DNA of 64,000 nt from positions 62,001 through 126,000 of the forward strand of contig CAYJOL010000010.1 in NCBI GenBank assembly GCA_964371785.1, given 5' to 3'. The position numbers and the translations under genes were made by a program. The stretch comes from CAVQCT01 sp964371785 (GTDB lineage: Bacteria > Zixibacteria > MSB-5A5 > GN15 > FEB-12). How positions within the stretch are numbered: the first letter of the stretch is position 1; every line of letters starts with the position of its first letter. Positions 41,731-51,700 of this stretch are shown here, in pieces. The notes under the pieces were generated by a model that was not told the origin of the DNA, did not search any database, and was given only the letters and a program-made list of their open reading frames with translations.

Positions 41731-43107
41731 TCACTCTTCGTTTAATGCCCGTTCGATCTCGTACTTCTTGATCTTATCAAACAAGGTAGTGTAGTCGATT
41801 TTCAGAATCTTGGCCGCTTTGCGCTTGTTGTTGCGAACCTGTTTGAGAATGCGAATGATCGCGCCTTTCTCGGCGACCATCTGCGCGTGAGCGCCGATTT
41901 CCTTCAATCCCGCGCCTTCGCGAAGTTGAATCTCGTCGGTGCGCCGCAACCGAATCGCCAGATGATCCGGGGTGATCTTTTTTGCTTCGGCCAGAATGAC
42001 CGCGCGCTCGATTGTATTTTCCAATTCGCGGACATTGCCGGGCCAATGATATTTCTCAAGCAGCGTGAGGGCTTCCCGGGTAATCGATTTTATTGGTTTG
42101 CGCATATCGCGGCAGTACTTCTCAACAAAATACGCGGCGAGTTCTTCGATATCATCGATTCGCTCGCGCAACGACGGGATATTGACCGGGAAGACCGACA
42201 GCCGGTAGTATAGATCCTCGCGGAAGCGCTTGTTGCGAATCAATTCCGTCAGGTCCATATTGGTCGCGGCGATTACGCGCACATCGACATCCACTGTTTT
42301 CGTCCCGCCGAGCCGCTCGAAATTTTTCTGCTGGAGCACCCTGAGCAATTTCGCCTGCAGGGATACATCCATGTCCCCGATTTCATCGAGAAAGATGGTG
42401 CCGGTGTGGGCGATCTCGAATTTGCCCATCTTCCGGGCATGGGCTCCCGTGAAAGCACCCTTCTCGGAACCGAACAGTTCGTTTTCAAGCAGCTCTCGCG
42501 GTATGGCGGCGCAGTTGATGGCGATATACGGTTTGTCTTTTCGCAACGAGAGTGTATGAATCGCCCGAGCGAAAAGCTCCTTGCCGGTCCCGGACTCTCC
42601 CTGGAGCAGAACCGAGGCGTCGCTGGCCGCGACTTTCTCGATCAGCCGGGAAATCTCCACCATTTTCTCGTTCTTGCCAATGATATTTCCGAATCCGCTC
42701 TTGGCCAGCAGTTCCTGGCGAAGCATCGTGTTCTCGGCAACCATCCTGCGGTTCTCGAGCGCGCGCGACACCAGCACACACAGATGCTCGGTATCGAACG
42801 GCTTGGTGATGAAGTCAAACGCTCCGAGTTTCATCGCCGCAACCGCGTCTTCAATCGTCCCGAAAGCGGTCATGAGAATGACGGAAGTCTCGCTGTCAAC
42901 TTGTTTCACTTCGGAAAGCAACTGTAGACCGTCAATTTCAGGCATCTTGAGGTCCGTTAACACGACGTCATATGATTTAAGCCGGACAAGCTCGAGCGCC
43001 TTCTGTCCGGAGGCTGCAGAATCTACGCGATGCCCCTCTTCAGTCAGCGTCTCCGTCAGCATGTTCCGCATGGAGTCTTTGTCATCGACAACCAGAATAT
43101 TAGGCAT
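41731..43107 (-). CDS. NtrC-family sigma-54 response regulator (orphan)
   Basis: The 458-residue protein has a receiver domain (ILVVDDKDSMRN; phospho-acceptor Asp52 in LTDLKMPEIDG), then an AAA+ domain with GESGTGKELFARAIH (Walker A, about 168-182), GAFTGA (about 218), GTIFLDEIGDM and a C-terminal Fis HTH (RKAAKILKIDYTTLFDKIKKYE). No histidine kinase gene is next to it; the upstream neighbours are small envelope proteins. It is a candidate driver of the sigma-54 promoter at 11416-11431. ACAGGAG lies ahead of the ATG and a strong terminator follows. Confidence 0.95.
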   Translation of the reverse strand: MPNILVVDDKDSMRNMLTETLTEEGHRVDSAASGQKALELVRLKSYDVVLTDLKMPEIDGLQLLSEVKQVDSETSVILMTAFGTIEDAVAAMKLGAFDFITKPFDTEHLCVLVSRALENRRMVAENTMLRQELLAKSGFGNIIGKNEKMVEISRLIEKVAASDASVLLQGESGTGKELFARAIHTLSLRKDKPYIAINCAAIPRELLENELFGSEKGAFTGAHARKMGKFEIAHTGTIFLDEIGDMDVSLQAKLLRVLQQKNFERLGGTKTVDVDVRVIAATNMDLTELIRNKRFREDLYYRLSVFPVNIPSLRERIDDIEELAAYFVEKYCRDMRKPIKSITREALTLLEKYHWPGNVRELENTIERAVILAEAKKITPDHLAIRLRRTDEIQLREGAGLKEIGAHAQMVAEKGAIIRILKQVRNNKRKAAKILKIDYTTLFDKIKKYEIERALNEE

Positions 43108-43252
43108 GTTTACTCCTGTGGGCAGTTTTCTCTTACCTTCCCCGCCAGCACAAAGAGTTCGGGTGGGGATTCTTCCCTATATATCGGCGGAGCACAGGGA
43201 GAATGTAGGAGGGAACCTGCGCAATTATCGGACAATCTCGGAGTCGTTCAAG

Positions 43253-43738
43253 CTATTGTCCGGTAATTCGTTCAATCGATATTCTGTCACCGACGGTGGA
43301 CTTGAGATAGTAGACCCCGGTCGATGAAACCGGCGGCTTCACCTGACGGATGTCGCAAGTGAGCTTGTAGAAACCCAACCCAAAATGACGGACCAACAGA
43401 GGAGCTACCAGACGAGACCTGTCATCGAGCAAGTTGACGGAGACCACACAATTGTCTTCACGGACATTGAACTCGATTGTCGGGCCGAGCAGCTTATAGG
43501 CATCCTCCGGTTTGTCGACGAAAAACGAGTCGACACGGGCGGCTCGGATAAGAGTGAATAGCGTGTCAGACATTATTATCTGCGGCTCGATCCAGGTCTT
43601 CTCATAGTAGCCTGTGGTCGGCGCCTCGGGGGCATCGTAAACAACCGTCTGCCGCAACAGGCACCCGTTCACCAACACCAGTGACAAGAAGGCTCCAAAG
43701 GCGGCCAAAATCCGGCGATAGCGTTTATTGGAAGTCAT
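43253..43738 (-). CDS. Small lipoprotein of unknown function
   Basis: This 161-residue protein has a basic N-terminus, hydrophobic core and lipobox VNGC (Cys near residue 26), so it should be lipid-anchored. The mature part has beta-rich text (YYEKTWIEPQIIMSDTLFTLIRAARVDSFFVDKPEDAYK, VREDNCVVSVNLLDDRSRLVAPLLV, STGVYYLKSTVGDRI) with GVYYLKS resembling the last strand of FlgD-type Ig domains in the neighbour. No family is recognised. It follows the FlgD-Ig protein by 6 bp, so the two are co-expressed. Confidence 0.75.
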   Translation of the reverse strand: MTSNKRYRRILAAFGAFLSLVLVNGCLLRQTVVYDAPEAPTTGYYEKTWIEPQIIMSDTLFTLIRAARVDSFFVDKPEDAYKLLGPTIEFNVREDNCVVSVNLLDDRSRLVAPLLVRHFGLGFYKLTCDIRQVKPPVSSTGVYYLKSTVGDRISIERITGQ

Positions 43739-43744
43739 TAAAGA

Positions 43745-44374
43745 TCACTTTCCTGTGTATCGTCTGTCAAAGACATGGGAAAAATCCCCGACCGTAATGA
43801 TGAACTTGTAAACACCGGGTCGTACCGTACTGTCCGGCTTCCAGACATAATCGAAACTTCCGGTCGAAAAGACTGAGTCTTTGAACGGCATCGTCACCAG
43901 TTTCCCGCGACGGTTGTAGATCTCCAGCGAAATCGAAGTCGAGTCGTTGTGAACATCGATGTGGAACGCGGGGCTGCTGTAACTTTCAGCCGGTTCCACC
44001 GAGCACGCGAGTTCTCCCCTTGCATATTCAGCAGTCACAAACCGGGCATCTACTTTGCCACACGTAGAAATACGATACTGGTATTGGCCGGCCGGGACGA
44101 ATTGTCCGGAGTCATCCTTTTTGTCCCAGTAGAAATTGTAATAACCGGGTTTGAGCTGCTCGTGAATGAAGTGGCGAACGGCGAATCCCGTACTGTCCAT
44201 TATGTCAACCGAGGTCTGGCATACCTGTCGCTCTACCGGCACCCAAATACGTACCCGCTGCGCCTCGGCCGGATCGACCGGCGGAATAGTAAAGTCCTTT
44301 GCTTCTGCGCTGATGGCGCCGGAGCAAATCAACAGCACGATTAGACATATCTTGGTCAATTTGGTTACATCCAT
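43745..44374 (-). CDS. Secreted protein with two FlgD/Ig-like domains
   Basis: The 209-residue protein has a signal peptide (ICLIVLLICSGAISAEA) and two copies of a small beta domain. In the first, GYYNFYWDKKDDSGQFVPAGQYQYRIS carries the WDGKDxxGxxVPxGxYxYRI pattern of FlgD; in the second, SFDYVWKPDSTVRPGVYKFIITVGD is the same pattern. That motif also ends the M6 and S8 proteases, but here it makes up the whole protein. It may bind partners on the cell surface; no enzyme motif is visible. It lies 6 bp from the lipoprotein gene. Confidence 0.75.
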   Translation of the reverse strand: MDVTKLTKICLIVLLICSGAISAEAKDFTIPPVDPAEAQRVRIWVPVERQVCQTSVDIMDSTGFAVRHFIHEQLKPGYYNFYWDKKDDSGQFVPAGQYQYRISTCGKVDARFVTAEYARGELACSVEPAESYSSPAFHIDVHNDSTSISLEIYNRRGKLVTMPFKDSVFSTGSFDYVWKPDSTVRPGVYKFIITVGDFSHVFDRRYTGK

Positions 44375-44480
44375 GCTTTCAATCTATCTATTACACAGCC
44401 AAAAAGGCAAAGATATTAATAAAATGCACGGAAGGCCTTCCGGCAGTGAACATGAAGTCTCAAAACTGAACAGTGGACAT

Positions 44481-45134
44481 CTACGGTTTGCAGATACGGC
44501 AGGGAGAAAGACCTTCACGAAGACCTTCCTCGCGGGTCTTGAACGTGCGATAATGCCCTTGCTTTAGAACCGCCACGGCCTGGCAGCCCGGACGATGCAG
44601 TCGGAACGAACCGTCCTTGGCCAAGTAGTACTCTTCTTTCACTTTGACCAGCGACCAGACACCTACGTGCCTATCCATGGCGCTTCGCTGAGCCTGCAGA
44701 AGTTCGCGGTTCAACGGATTGGATAAGTCATCGTCCTCAAACAGGTACAGATAGCCAAGCCCATTTTCAAGGATGATCTTGTTGACGAAAAATGAATCGA
44801 CATAAGCGTAGCCGAGCAGTCTTCCGTACCGGTCGCGGCGGTTATCCACGTACTCCAGCCGGACAGACTTCCCCAGCGTGACCTGGGCCAACTCATGCTT
44901 TGCTTCATCGTAAAACGGCTCATCTCTCTCAGGAGTATCGATTGCCAGCAGGCGGACCCGATCACCTCCCTGCATCTCGAACGTATCACCATCGATTACT
45001 TTTGCGACAACAAACCGGTCTCCCGGCTTCCGGTCATGGCCGATATCTTCGACCAGCCGGAAGACAAGAATCGCCACCACCAGAATCAGCAGGAACGTCC
45101 ATCGGAACGATTTCGATGATCGTTTACGCGCCAT
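44481..45134 (-). CDS. Thermonuclease-like (SNase) exonuclease with C-terminal Cys domain
   Basis: The 217-residue protein has an N-terminal helix (WTFLLILVVAILVF) as a signal anchor. The SNase domain follows: VVAKVIDGDTFEM, RVRLLAIDTPERDEP (catalytic Arg and Glu) and DRYGRLLGYAYVD (second Arg). Its C-terminal 50 residues (FRLHRPGCQAVAVLKQ...FKTREEGLREGLSPCRICKP) form a HxxxC...CxxC module seen in SNase and Ada-like proteins, probably metal-binding. It overlaps the SbcC stop by 11 bp, so it is probably translated from that message. Confidence 0.88.
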   Translation of the reverse strand: MARKRSSKSFRWTFLLILVVAILVFRLVEDIGHDRKPGDRFVVAKVIDGDTFEMQGGDRVRLLAIDTPERDEPFYDEAKHELAQVTLGKSVRLEYVDNRRDRYGRLLGYAYVDSFFVNKIILENGLGYLYLFEDDDLSNPLNRELLQAQRSAMDRHVGVWSLVKVKEEYYLAKDGSFRLHRPGCQAVAVLKQGHYRTFKTREEGLREGLSPCRICKP

Positions 45135-47526
45135 TGACCCGCACCTCCGACCAGCCCGCCTGGGTCGGGATTACCTCAATCACTTGCTCCACGCCGTCTT
45201 TGATATCCTCAATGTGCGTAATCAGCAGTATCTGGGGAAACCGCTGTTTAAGATTGGCCAGCGACCTGAGTATCAGTTCCTTGCGCTCATTGTCCTGCGA
45301 CCCGAAAACTTCGTCGAGAATCACAAACGACCGGCTCAATCCAGCCGCCTCCGTCAGGGCAAGCGAGATGGCCAGTCTAAGGCACAGGTTGGCAAGATCC
45401 TTTTCACCGCCACTGAACCGGTCGACCCCGTAAGAGGAACCGCCATCCCAGACCTGCAAATTGTACTTGTCATCGAGTTCAACCATCGGGTATTTCCCTG
45501 CCGTCATCTCCGAGAATAACTTCGACGAGATATCAGCCAACGCCGGACGAATACCGGCGATAAGCTGCTTGCGATAATCCGCGAACAATGAACCAAGCTT
45601 CTCGCCGTAATAGTGAGCCGTGCGAAACTGCTCAAGTTCCTCCGCCTGACGATCGAATCCGGCCAGCTGTTCCTTTTTCCCGTCGAGTTCCTTCTGGTTC
45701 AGTTCAAGCTCTTTGGACAGCGAAGTATCTTTCTGTCGGGCCTCTTCCACTTTTGCCTGCGCTGCTGAAAATTCCTGCTCGATTTTCTGATGGGCCGATT
45801 CGGTGTAGTCAAGCTGATCCCAGCTTTCCTGCATTCGGCCGAGGTCTTTGCCGGCCGTTTCGATAGACACCGCAAGCTTCTCCGATTGTGCCTTAACTTC
45901 GGGCAGTCGGGTCAGGCTCCCCTGAAGATGCCCGGCGCGCTCTTTAGCCACTTCGAGCTGTTTCATCTGAGTGGCCAGGGCATCAAACCGGACCGGATCA
46001 AATGCCACGCCTTCGAGCTTCTTTAACTCATCGCCGACATGGCGGTGCTGTACTTCTGCCTGCCTGAAACGAAGCTGCAAATCGGCCTGTTCTTTAGTGA
46101 CCGCCTCGAGTCTCAGCTTCAATTCCTGGGCGTGTTGACGCTGCTTCTCCAGTTCGTCCGCTTGCCCGCGGAGCTTTTCACCGACAGCTTGCTTCTTTGT
46201 CAGCAGAGCAGTCTTTTCGGATATTGCTGATTCAAGCTGGCGAAGTTCTGCGGCAAAATGATTCTGGATGCTGTCGTAATCATCGCCAAACGGCCTAAGA
46301 CATCTATCACACTTTGATTCGGGGCCAAGATCAGATATCGAGGCGAGTTGTTGATTAAGCTTGGCGCGTTCATTCTCAAGAGCCTTCTTCTCGGCTGACA
46401 GATGTGTAAAATCAGTTCGCGCTGATTCGAGTTCGGTCTGCATATTTTGCACTTGAAGGGCAATATCATCCGGAATAGTACGTTTAAGTGAGGCAATCTC
46501 CTCGCCGCGGGCGTTGACAACGGTTATTTCCTGCGCGAGATGCTGAAGCTCCGTATCGAGTTCGGTCCTCCGTCGGGTCAACTGATCTCGCTGACCGACT
46601 TGTCCTTTCAATTCGGCAAGGCGGTCAAGGTCGGCTCGCACCCGGGCGAACTCGGCCAATGGCTCCCGCAAACCATCTAATTCCAGTTGGGCCTTGTTCA
46701 GTGATTCCTGTTCGACCAGCAACCGATCCCTCTGGTCGGCCAGTGAACGCAGAGATTTCTGCTGGGCGTCAATTTGAACTTTGAGGTTTGACCACTCGGC
46801 CTTCCTGGCCTGACTGGCGGTGTAGTCTTTGGTGTTTTGTTCAAGACGGGAGCGGGCGTCCGCGAGCGCTCGGAGGGCATCGGCCACGGGCTGCTGGAGC
46901 GCGGCAATGGCCTTATTCAACTCAGCCACGCGGCGTTCAACGATTTCACGTTCCCTAAGATTTCGCTCAACCAGACTTGCCTTCTCCTGATTGATCCGGG
47001 TATCATCTTTGACCTTTTGAATGGCCTTATCAAGCCGTTCGATTCCGAGCATACCTGCAATGTGGTCACGGCGTTTGGATGGCTGCAAATCTGACAGCGC
47101 ATTCAGTTCCGACTGCCTCGCCAGAAACGAGCTGAGAAATCCCCGCCAGTCAAGACCAAGAAGCTGTCCGACATACGTCTTGGTTTCACTCACCCCTACC
47201 GACTCGGTGGCATCACCTCGAAACAGATCGACTTCGGCCCGTTCCGATCGTCCGATCAAGCGACGAACAACCCGGTACTTCTCCTCATTAATAGAGAAGG
47301 TCAGGGAAACCTCACAGTTTTCGTCTTTTCCGGCGTAAGTAGCCTTGATTTCGTCCTTGCCGGTACGGGCGGCCTGATTGCCATAGAGCGCCCAGGCGAT
47401 TGCTTCTATAATGGAGGACTTGCCGGCGCCGTTGCGGCCGATTATTCCAATGACCTTATCGGGGAATTCCAGCCTGCCCCGCTTGATCACCCGGAAATTC
47501 GTTATATCCAGGGAAATTAGTCTCAT
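45124..47526 (-). CDS. sbcC: SbcC/Rad50-type SMC-like ATPase with zinc hook
   Basis: The 800-residue protein has an N-terminal AAA_23 half with Walker A GRNGAGKSSIIEAIAWALYG (about 31-50). Long coiled coils follow (about 170-360 and 410-620) with a zinc-hook CxxC (SKCDRCLRPFGDD, about 400). The C-terminal half has signature RFSGGEKDLANLCLRLAISLAL and Walker B SFVILDEVFGSQD. The SbcD/Mre11 nuclease partner is not adjacent; an SNase-type nuclease follows instead. I use the ATG at 47526; a TTG four codons earlier is the alternative, and neither has a clear ribosome site. Rad50-like complexes process DNA ends and hairpins, possibly those of the palindromic repeats next door. Confidence 0.92.
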   Translation of the reverse strand: MRLISLDITNFRVIKRGRLEFPDKVIGIIGRNGAGKSSIIEAIAWALYGNQAARTGKDEIKATYAGKDENCEVSLTFSINEEKYRVVRRLIGRSERAEVDLFRGDATESVGVSETKTYVGQLLGLDWRGFLSSFLARQSELNALSDLQPSKRRDHIAGMLGIERLDKAIQKVKDDTRINQEKASLVERNLREREIVERRVAELNKAIAALQQPVADALRALADARSRLEQNTKDYTASQARKAEWSNLKVQIDAQQKSLRSLADQRDRLLVEQESLNKAQLELDGLREPLAEFARVRADLDRLAELKGQVGQRDQLTRRRTELDTELQHLAQEITVVNARGEEIASLKRTIPDDIALQVQNMQTELESARTDFTHLSAEKKALENERAKLNQQLASISDLGPESKCDRCLRPFGDDYDSIQNHFAAELRQLESAISEKTALLTKKQAVGEKLRGQADELEKQRQHAQELKLRLEAVTKEQADLQLRFRQAEVQHRHVGDELKKLEGVAFDPVRFDALATQMKQLEVAKERAGHLQGSLTRLPEVKAQSEKLAVSIETAGKDLGRMQESWDQLDYTESAHQKIEQEFSAAQAKVEEARQKDTSLSKELELNQKELDGKKEQLAGFDRQAEELEQFRTAHYYGEKLGSLFADYRKQLIAGIRPALADISSKLFSEMTAGKYPMVELDDKYNLQVWDGGSSYGVDRFSGGEKDLANLCLRLAISLALTEAAGLSRSFVILDEVFGSQDNERKELILRSLANLKQRFPQILLITHIEDIKDGVEQVIEVIPTQAGWSEVRVNGA

Positions 47527-47605
47527 CGTTTGGGCCAAGCTACGGCTTCTTGGTGCATGATGTCAAGGACATTGGCCGGCTTTTGACGGCCCTTAAAAAT
47601 TTACG

Positions 47606-47870
47606 TCCCACAAAACCGAATGGCCGCCTCCGCGTAGGGCAGGATTCGTCTTCGAGCCTGCCCTTGCCCGTAGCCCGGTGCGTGTTGTCGACGAAGGCAT
47701 GCCTACCGGCATGCTGGATGGCCGCCTCTAAGAAGATGCGTCCCTACGAAGATGCGTCCCCACACAAAACCGGACGGCCGCCTCCGCGTAGGGCAGGATT
47801 CGTCTTCGAGCCTGCCCCTGTCCGTAGCCCGGTGCGTCTAGTCCGTAGCCCGTTACGTATTGTCGACAAA
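47606..47870. repeat. Dispersed intergenic repeat, two units with a 16-bp tandem between them
   Basis: Unit 1 (about 47606-47729) is nearly identical to 13849-13957. It holds the perfect stem GGGCAGG-N13-CCTGCCC and the hairpin GCATGCC-TACC-GGCATGC. Unit 2 (about 47756-47870) repeats cacaaaaccg, ggccgcctccgcgtaggg and the hairpin, then diverges after gtccgtagccc. Between them gaagatgcgtccctac occurs twice in tandem (47732-47763, one mismatch). The units lie outside genes, next to the SbcC start, and the small ORFs through them look accidental. Confidence 0.75.
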
Positions 47871-47902
47871 GACATACCACACCTTGCCAAAGGCACGCTC
47901 TT

Positions 47903-47964
47903 GTCACCCCCGCGAAGGCGGGGGCCCATCTTGAATCGTGGATTCCCGCCTGCGCGGGAATGAC
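47903..47964. repeat. REP-like pair of GC-rich palindromes
   Basis: CCCCCGC-GAAG-GCGGGGG (47907-47924) and ATTCCCGC-CTGC-GCGGGAAT (47942-47961) are perfect hairpins 17 bp apart, framed by gtcac and gaatgac ends. This style of extragenic palindrome (cccgcgaaggcggg/cccgcctgcgcggg) is widespread in bacterial genomes. No REP-associated transposase is encoded in the window. Confidence 0.8.
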
Positions 47965-48144
47965 AGGCGGTGGCTCTGGGTTTCCCCGCGAAAATCCCGC
48001 CCGGAGGGTGGGGCACCCCGGACAGCTCAAATTACATGGACTCTACCCAAAAATGCCGGTTTTCCGGTATTTTCCGGTATTTTGCCCCAAAAACCGTGCC
48101 GGGCCGTTATTGGAAATTTTTTCCGGAACTCCCCGGATTAGCCC

Positions 48145-48172
48145 TTGACAAAAAGTCCGAAACTCTTATACT
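48145..48172 (+). promoter_or_regulatory. Strong sigma-70 promoter of the giant secreted protein
   Basis: TTGACA (48145-48150), a 16-bp spacer and TATACT (48167-48172). The predicted start is near 48179, so the transcript would carry a 535-nt untranslated leader before the ATG at 48715. It is one of the best promoters in the window. Confidence 0.75.
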
Positions 48173-48178
48173 TAGGAC

Positions 48179-48714
48179 GAGCGTGTGTTTAGTTATCTGG
48201 CAAGTCCGAGAGCCAAAAAGTGACGAACCGGATAGCGACTACTACCTTTCTTGAAACAAACTTTACTACTGCTAATGAAACTAAGACTGCTTCGGCAGTC
48301 GATTAAGTATTGTACGTTCGTCTTGTACGCCCTTTGAGGCGGAAGGGACGGCGGGCAGTACCCGTTTGTTTACAGCCGGTAAAGCCATTCCTCCATCAAT
48401 TCCCACTCTATTCGTTAACTTCACTAACCATCTTAGAGTCTGTACTTTAAGGAGGTGTATACGCGACATCAGACTGAAATCTCGTGGTTATCAGAAGCAC
48501 AGGCTATTACAGCTAAGTGGAGTTTATCATAACAGTTATGGTGACCTCCGACTCCAAAATAGGAAATACAATGAATTCGTTGGCTGAAGTTTTATCCCAC
48601 CATTCCCTAGACACTCTGGGATGCTGCAGGCTGCCATATGGCTCGCAAGAGTCCGGTAGTGTGCTCGACTTCGGCTGGGCGAATAACCTATTTTTCCTTA
48701 TAAGGAGGAAATAA
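48179..48714 (+). other. Long structured 5' leader
   Basis: This stretch of about 535 nt carries no clear gene. It holds the perfect hairpin GACTGC-TTCG-GCAGTC (48285-48300), two short hairpins (CGCC...GGCG, 48328-48341; CGGG-cagta-CCCG, 48352-48364), an orphan full Shine-Dalgarno AAGGAGGTG (48449-48457) with no standard start behind it, and a possible 47-codon reading frame at its end. A final AAGGAGG lies just before the ATG at 48715. No riboswitch consensus was recognised. Confidence 0.5.
48571..48714 (+). CDS. Possible leader peptide, 47 residues
   Basis: An ATG at 48571 follows AGGA at 7 bp. The frame (MNSLAEVLSHHSLDTLGCC...) runs to a TAA that directly abuts the ATG of the giant gene, so the two could be translationally coupled. 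Composition is unremarkable and there is no homology evidence, so it may be coincidence. Confidence 0.25.
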   Translation: MNSLAEVLSHHSLDTLGCCRLPYGSQESGSVLDFGWANNLFFLIRRK

Positions 48715-51700
48715 ATGTTAAAAAGACTGTTAATAGCAGTATTCGTTTTAGGTCTCGTTCTAGCCCTGAGCGGTACGGCATTTTCAGACAGTGTCTTGAA
48801 GAATTACACCGACGGATTCGAGAAGAATCTAAAGGCGCCTTTGGCGTCTGCGGAGAAACCCTCGGCTCTGCCGGCCCAGCCGGCCTTTAAGAAACCGGCG
48901 TCTGCAATACAGAAGCTGCCGGCGGGTTTGTCGGTTCCGACTCCTCCGCTGCAGTATTTCTGTGATCTTCAGGATTATACAAGCGGCTCCGCCGCTTACT
49001 TCTGGACGATACCGGATGCTTATGGCGACGACCTATTCAACATGCGTTTTACTGCCGATGCCAACTTTGATTGTTCTCTCAAAGTCGCGCATTACCTGAT
49101 GTACTGGCCGGCGTTTGTCGGAACTCCCGACTTCCGGGCGTATGTCTGGGCTGATGACGGCTTTGGTTTCCCGGGCGCGAAGCTCGACTCTGTCGACATC
49201 CCCTGGGCGACCATCGATGCGGAACATACGGCGCAAGCCAGTAACCTGTTCTTCATCTCGGCCGACTTCAGTGCGTCGAACCTCATCTTCTCCGATGGAG
49301 AGAACTATCACATCGGCTGGACCGTCTTACAAGGTGTTGATCCGTCAGCTACGCTGGCGATCATCTCCGACGCTGCGGATGGTCCGTTCGCTGGCGAAGA
49401 ACGTGCCAGTGAAAACTATGCCGGCACCTGGGGGACGATGTTAAACGACTGGGGCGATGATGTAAGTTTCTTCATCCTTGCCGAACGTTGTTGTGGTGAA
49501 ATCCCGTATTCCGATTGCTACACTCAATCTTACATGAATCCAGCGTCATATCCTTCGTATACTTGGCAGACACCGCACCCGGTGTATGGCTTTAGTGACT
49601 TTGCGGAACGCTTCACGACTGAAGGTCCTGAGACCCTCATGTCAGTGGATGTGGACGTATTTCAGTCCGGTTCGCCGCTGCCGTATATACCTGGAAATGA
49701 CGATGTTATTGTCACCGTTTACAGTGACAACGCTGGACTGCCAGGCGCGCAAATCGCACAGGTCACGATTCTGGGCGGAACATATCCGTTCTATCCGGCG
49801 TCTGCCCATGCGGATTTCTCGTCGCTTAATCTGGTTCTGGAAGGCGACTTCCATATCGGTTTGAGCACGAGCGCTGCGTTTGGTTCCGGCGACGGTGAAA
49901 AGTTCCTGAGCGACGGCGATGACGGCGTCCAGGGACGGTCGAATCTATTCGATGCACAGGACCTCATGGGCGGCGGGCCGATCTGGTGGCCGCTGGCTGA
50001 TGTATATGGCGCAGACGACAACTTCGGAATCTACGCCAACCTGTGTAAAGACGAGTATTACAGTTGTTCGTGGCAGGATTGGGGCGCTGCGGTAACGAGC
50101 GTCTATCCGGTCCCGGATGCGAATCCTATAATTGAATGGGGTCAGCAGTTCAAAGCCGATGCCGGCAGCGAATGCATTCTCAAAGACCTCACCATCTATA
50201 TGTATCGCCATCCGTCGGATTCACTCCGCCCGAACATGTACACGTATAACACGAACATTAACGTGTATGACAGCCCGGGCGGCTCGCTGCTGTATCAGAA
50301 GGTGTTAACACCGGCTGATTATGCCGCGGCCGGTTATACCGGTTCGAACTTCTACGGCTTCCTGGTCATTGATCTGGTGGTACCGGATGTAGTCGTTCCT
50401 AACGAGTTCATGGTGGGTGTCGAATCGGTCGCCCCGACTCGTGACGAAGGTATCCGTATCACGTATCAAAGCGCAGGCGGCGGTTACCTGAACTCAACCT
50501 GGATCAATGCTCCGGCTTTCGGTGGCTGGCTCCCGGCTACGGCACTCGGACTTGCGGCCGACATGGGTATGACCATGGACGCCAAAGTCTGCTGTATTCC
50601 GTTCAGCGAAGCTACCTGTACGCCGGGCTCTGATGCCGGCTGGGCAACCATGCAGGGCAACCAGGCTCGTACTGGTGCGTCCAACCTCGCCCTTGGCGAT
50701 GCATGGTGCAACCTGAACCTGAACTGGGCTTATGTCGACGCTACTCAGCTTGTAGCGTTCTGCGGCCCGGTCATCTATGGCGACAAAGCGGTGTGCGCGT
50801 TCTCGAACAAGTACATCGTATTTGATCTTGCCACGGGTACCCCGGTCTATACACTGACCGGCGCGCTTGGTTCGGGTACGCTTATTGGTACTTCCGTTCG
50901 TAACACCCCGACCATTGCCAACATCGACATCGTCGGAACTCCGACCGACGTCATGTTCTTCACGGGTGGTTCGACCCAGTCAGTTGGTGCGGTGAATTTC
51001 AACACCGGCGCCCTGATTTGGGAACGTTCCGTAGTTACCTTCGGTGCTTCCGCGCTTACCGGGCAGACCCGTTGGGCAACTCTCACCCTGCTCAATGTTG
51101 GCGGTATGAACGTCCTGTTCTACTCGACCGACAACGGCAAAGTGGTTGCGGTTGACGCTACCAATGGCGCGAAATTCAACCAGACCAACTATCCGGGTCT
51201 GGGCTGGCCGGATGCTAACAATCCGCAGACCCTGACCGGCGCCACGTACATCTCCGGCGCGACCGACGGTAACCGGCTGTTCTACAGCACGGCGTCCGCC
51301 GCTACCGAAGGCGATGTATATGGTATTGATGCTGCGACCGGCGCGATCGACTGGACCCTTTCGGGTGCGGGCGGTCTGCAGGCGCAGAATATCTATGTAT
51401 CTTACAACTATCCGGAAGGTTTCCGTGGCGGCGTTGCCTACGACGGCGGTAAATTGTACTGCGCTTCGTATGCGAACGACCTCGGCGTGAGCGATCACCC
51501 GACCGATGGCGTGTACTATGTCATCGATGCCGGCACCGGTACCCTCCCGATTCCTGCTGTTGCTTCTAACCGTGTCCAGTACAGCACTCCGATTGTCGAC
51601 GTGGCGCGCGTTTTCCTGCCGAGCTTGACTCAGTGGGCGACTCCGACCGCGGGCGGCAATCTTGTTGCTTACAACAAGACCACGTCGACTGTGGCTTGGC

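Noticed and set aside
44429..44442. Terminator at the perfect palindrome CGGAAGGCCTTCCG after the SNase gene
   Set aside because: The stem has at most 5 bp around a 4-nt loop and the T-run is 5 bases away. It may be a chance palindrome.
48366..48587. 73-codon frame through the leader, possible ATA start behind AAGGAGGTG
   Set aside because: ATA starts are very rare and the spacing is too short. Composition does not look like protein.
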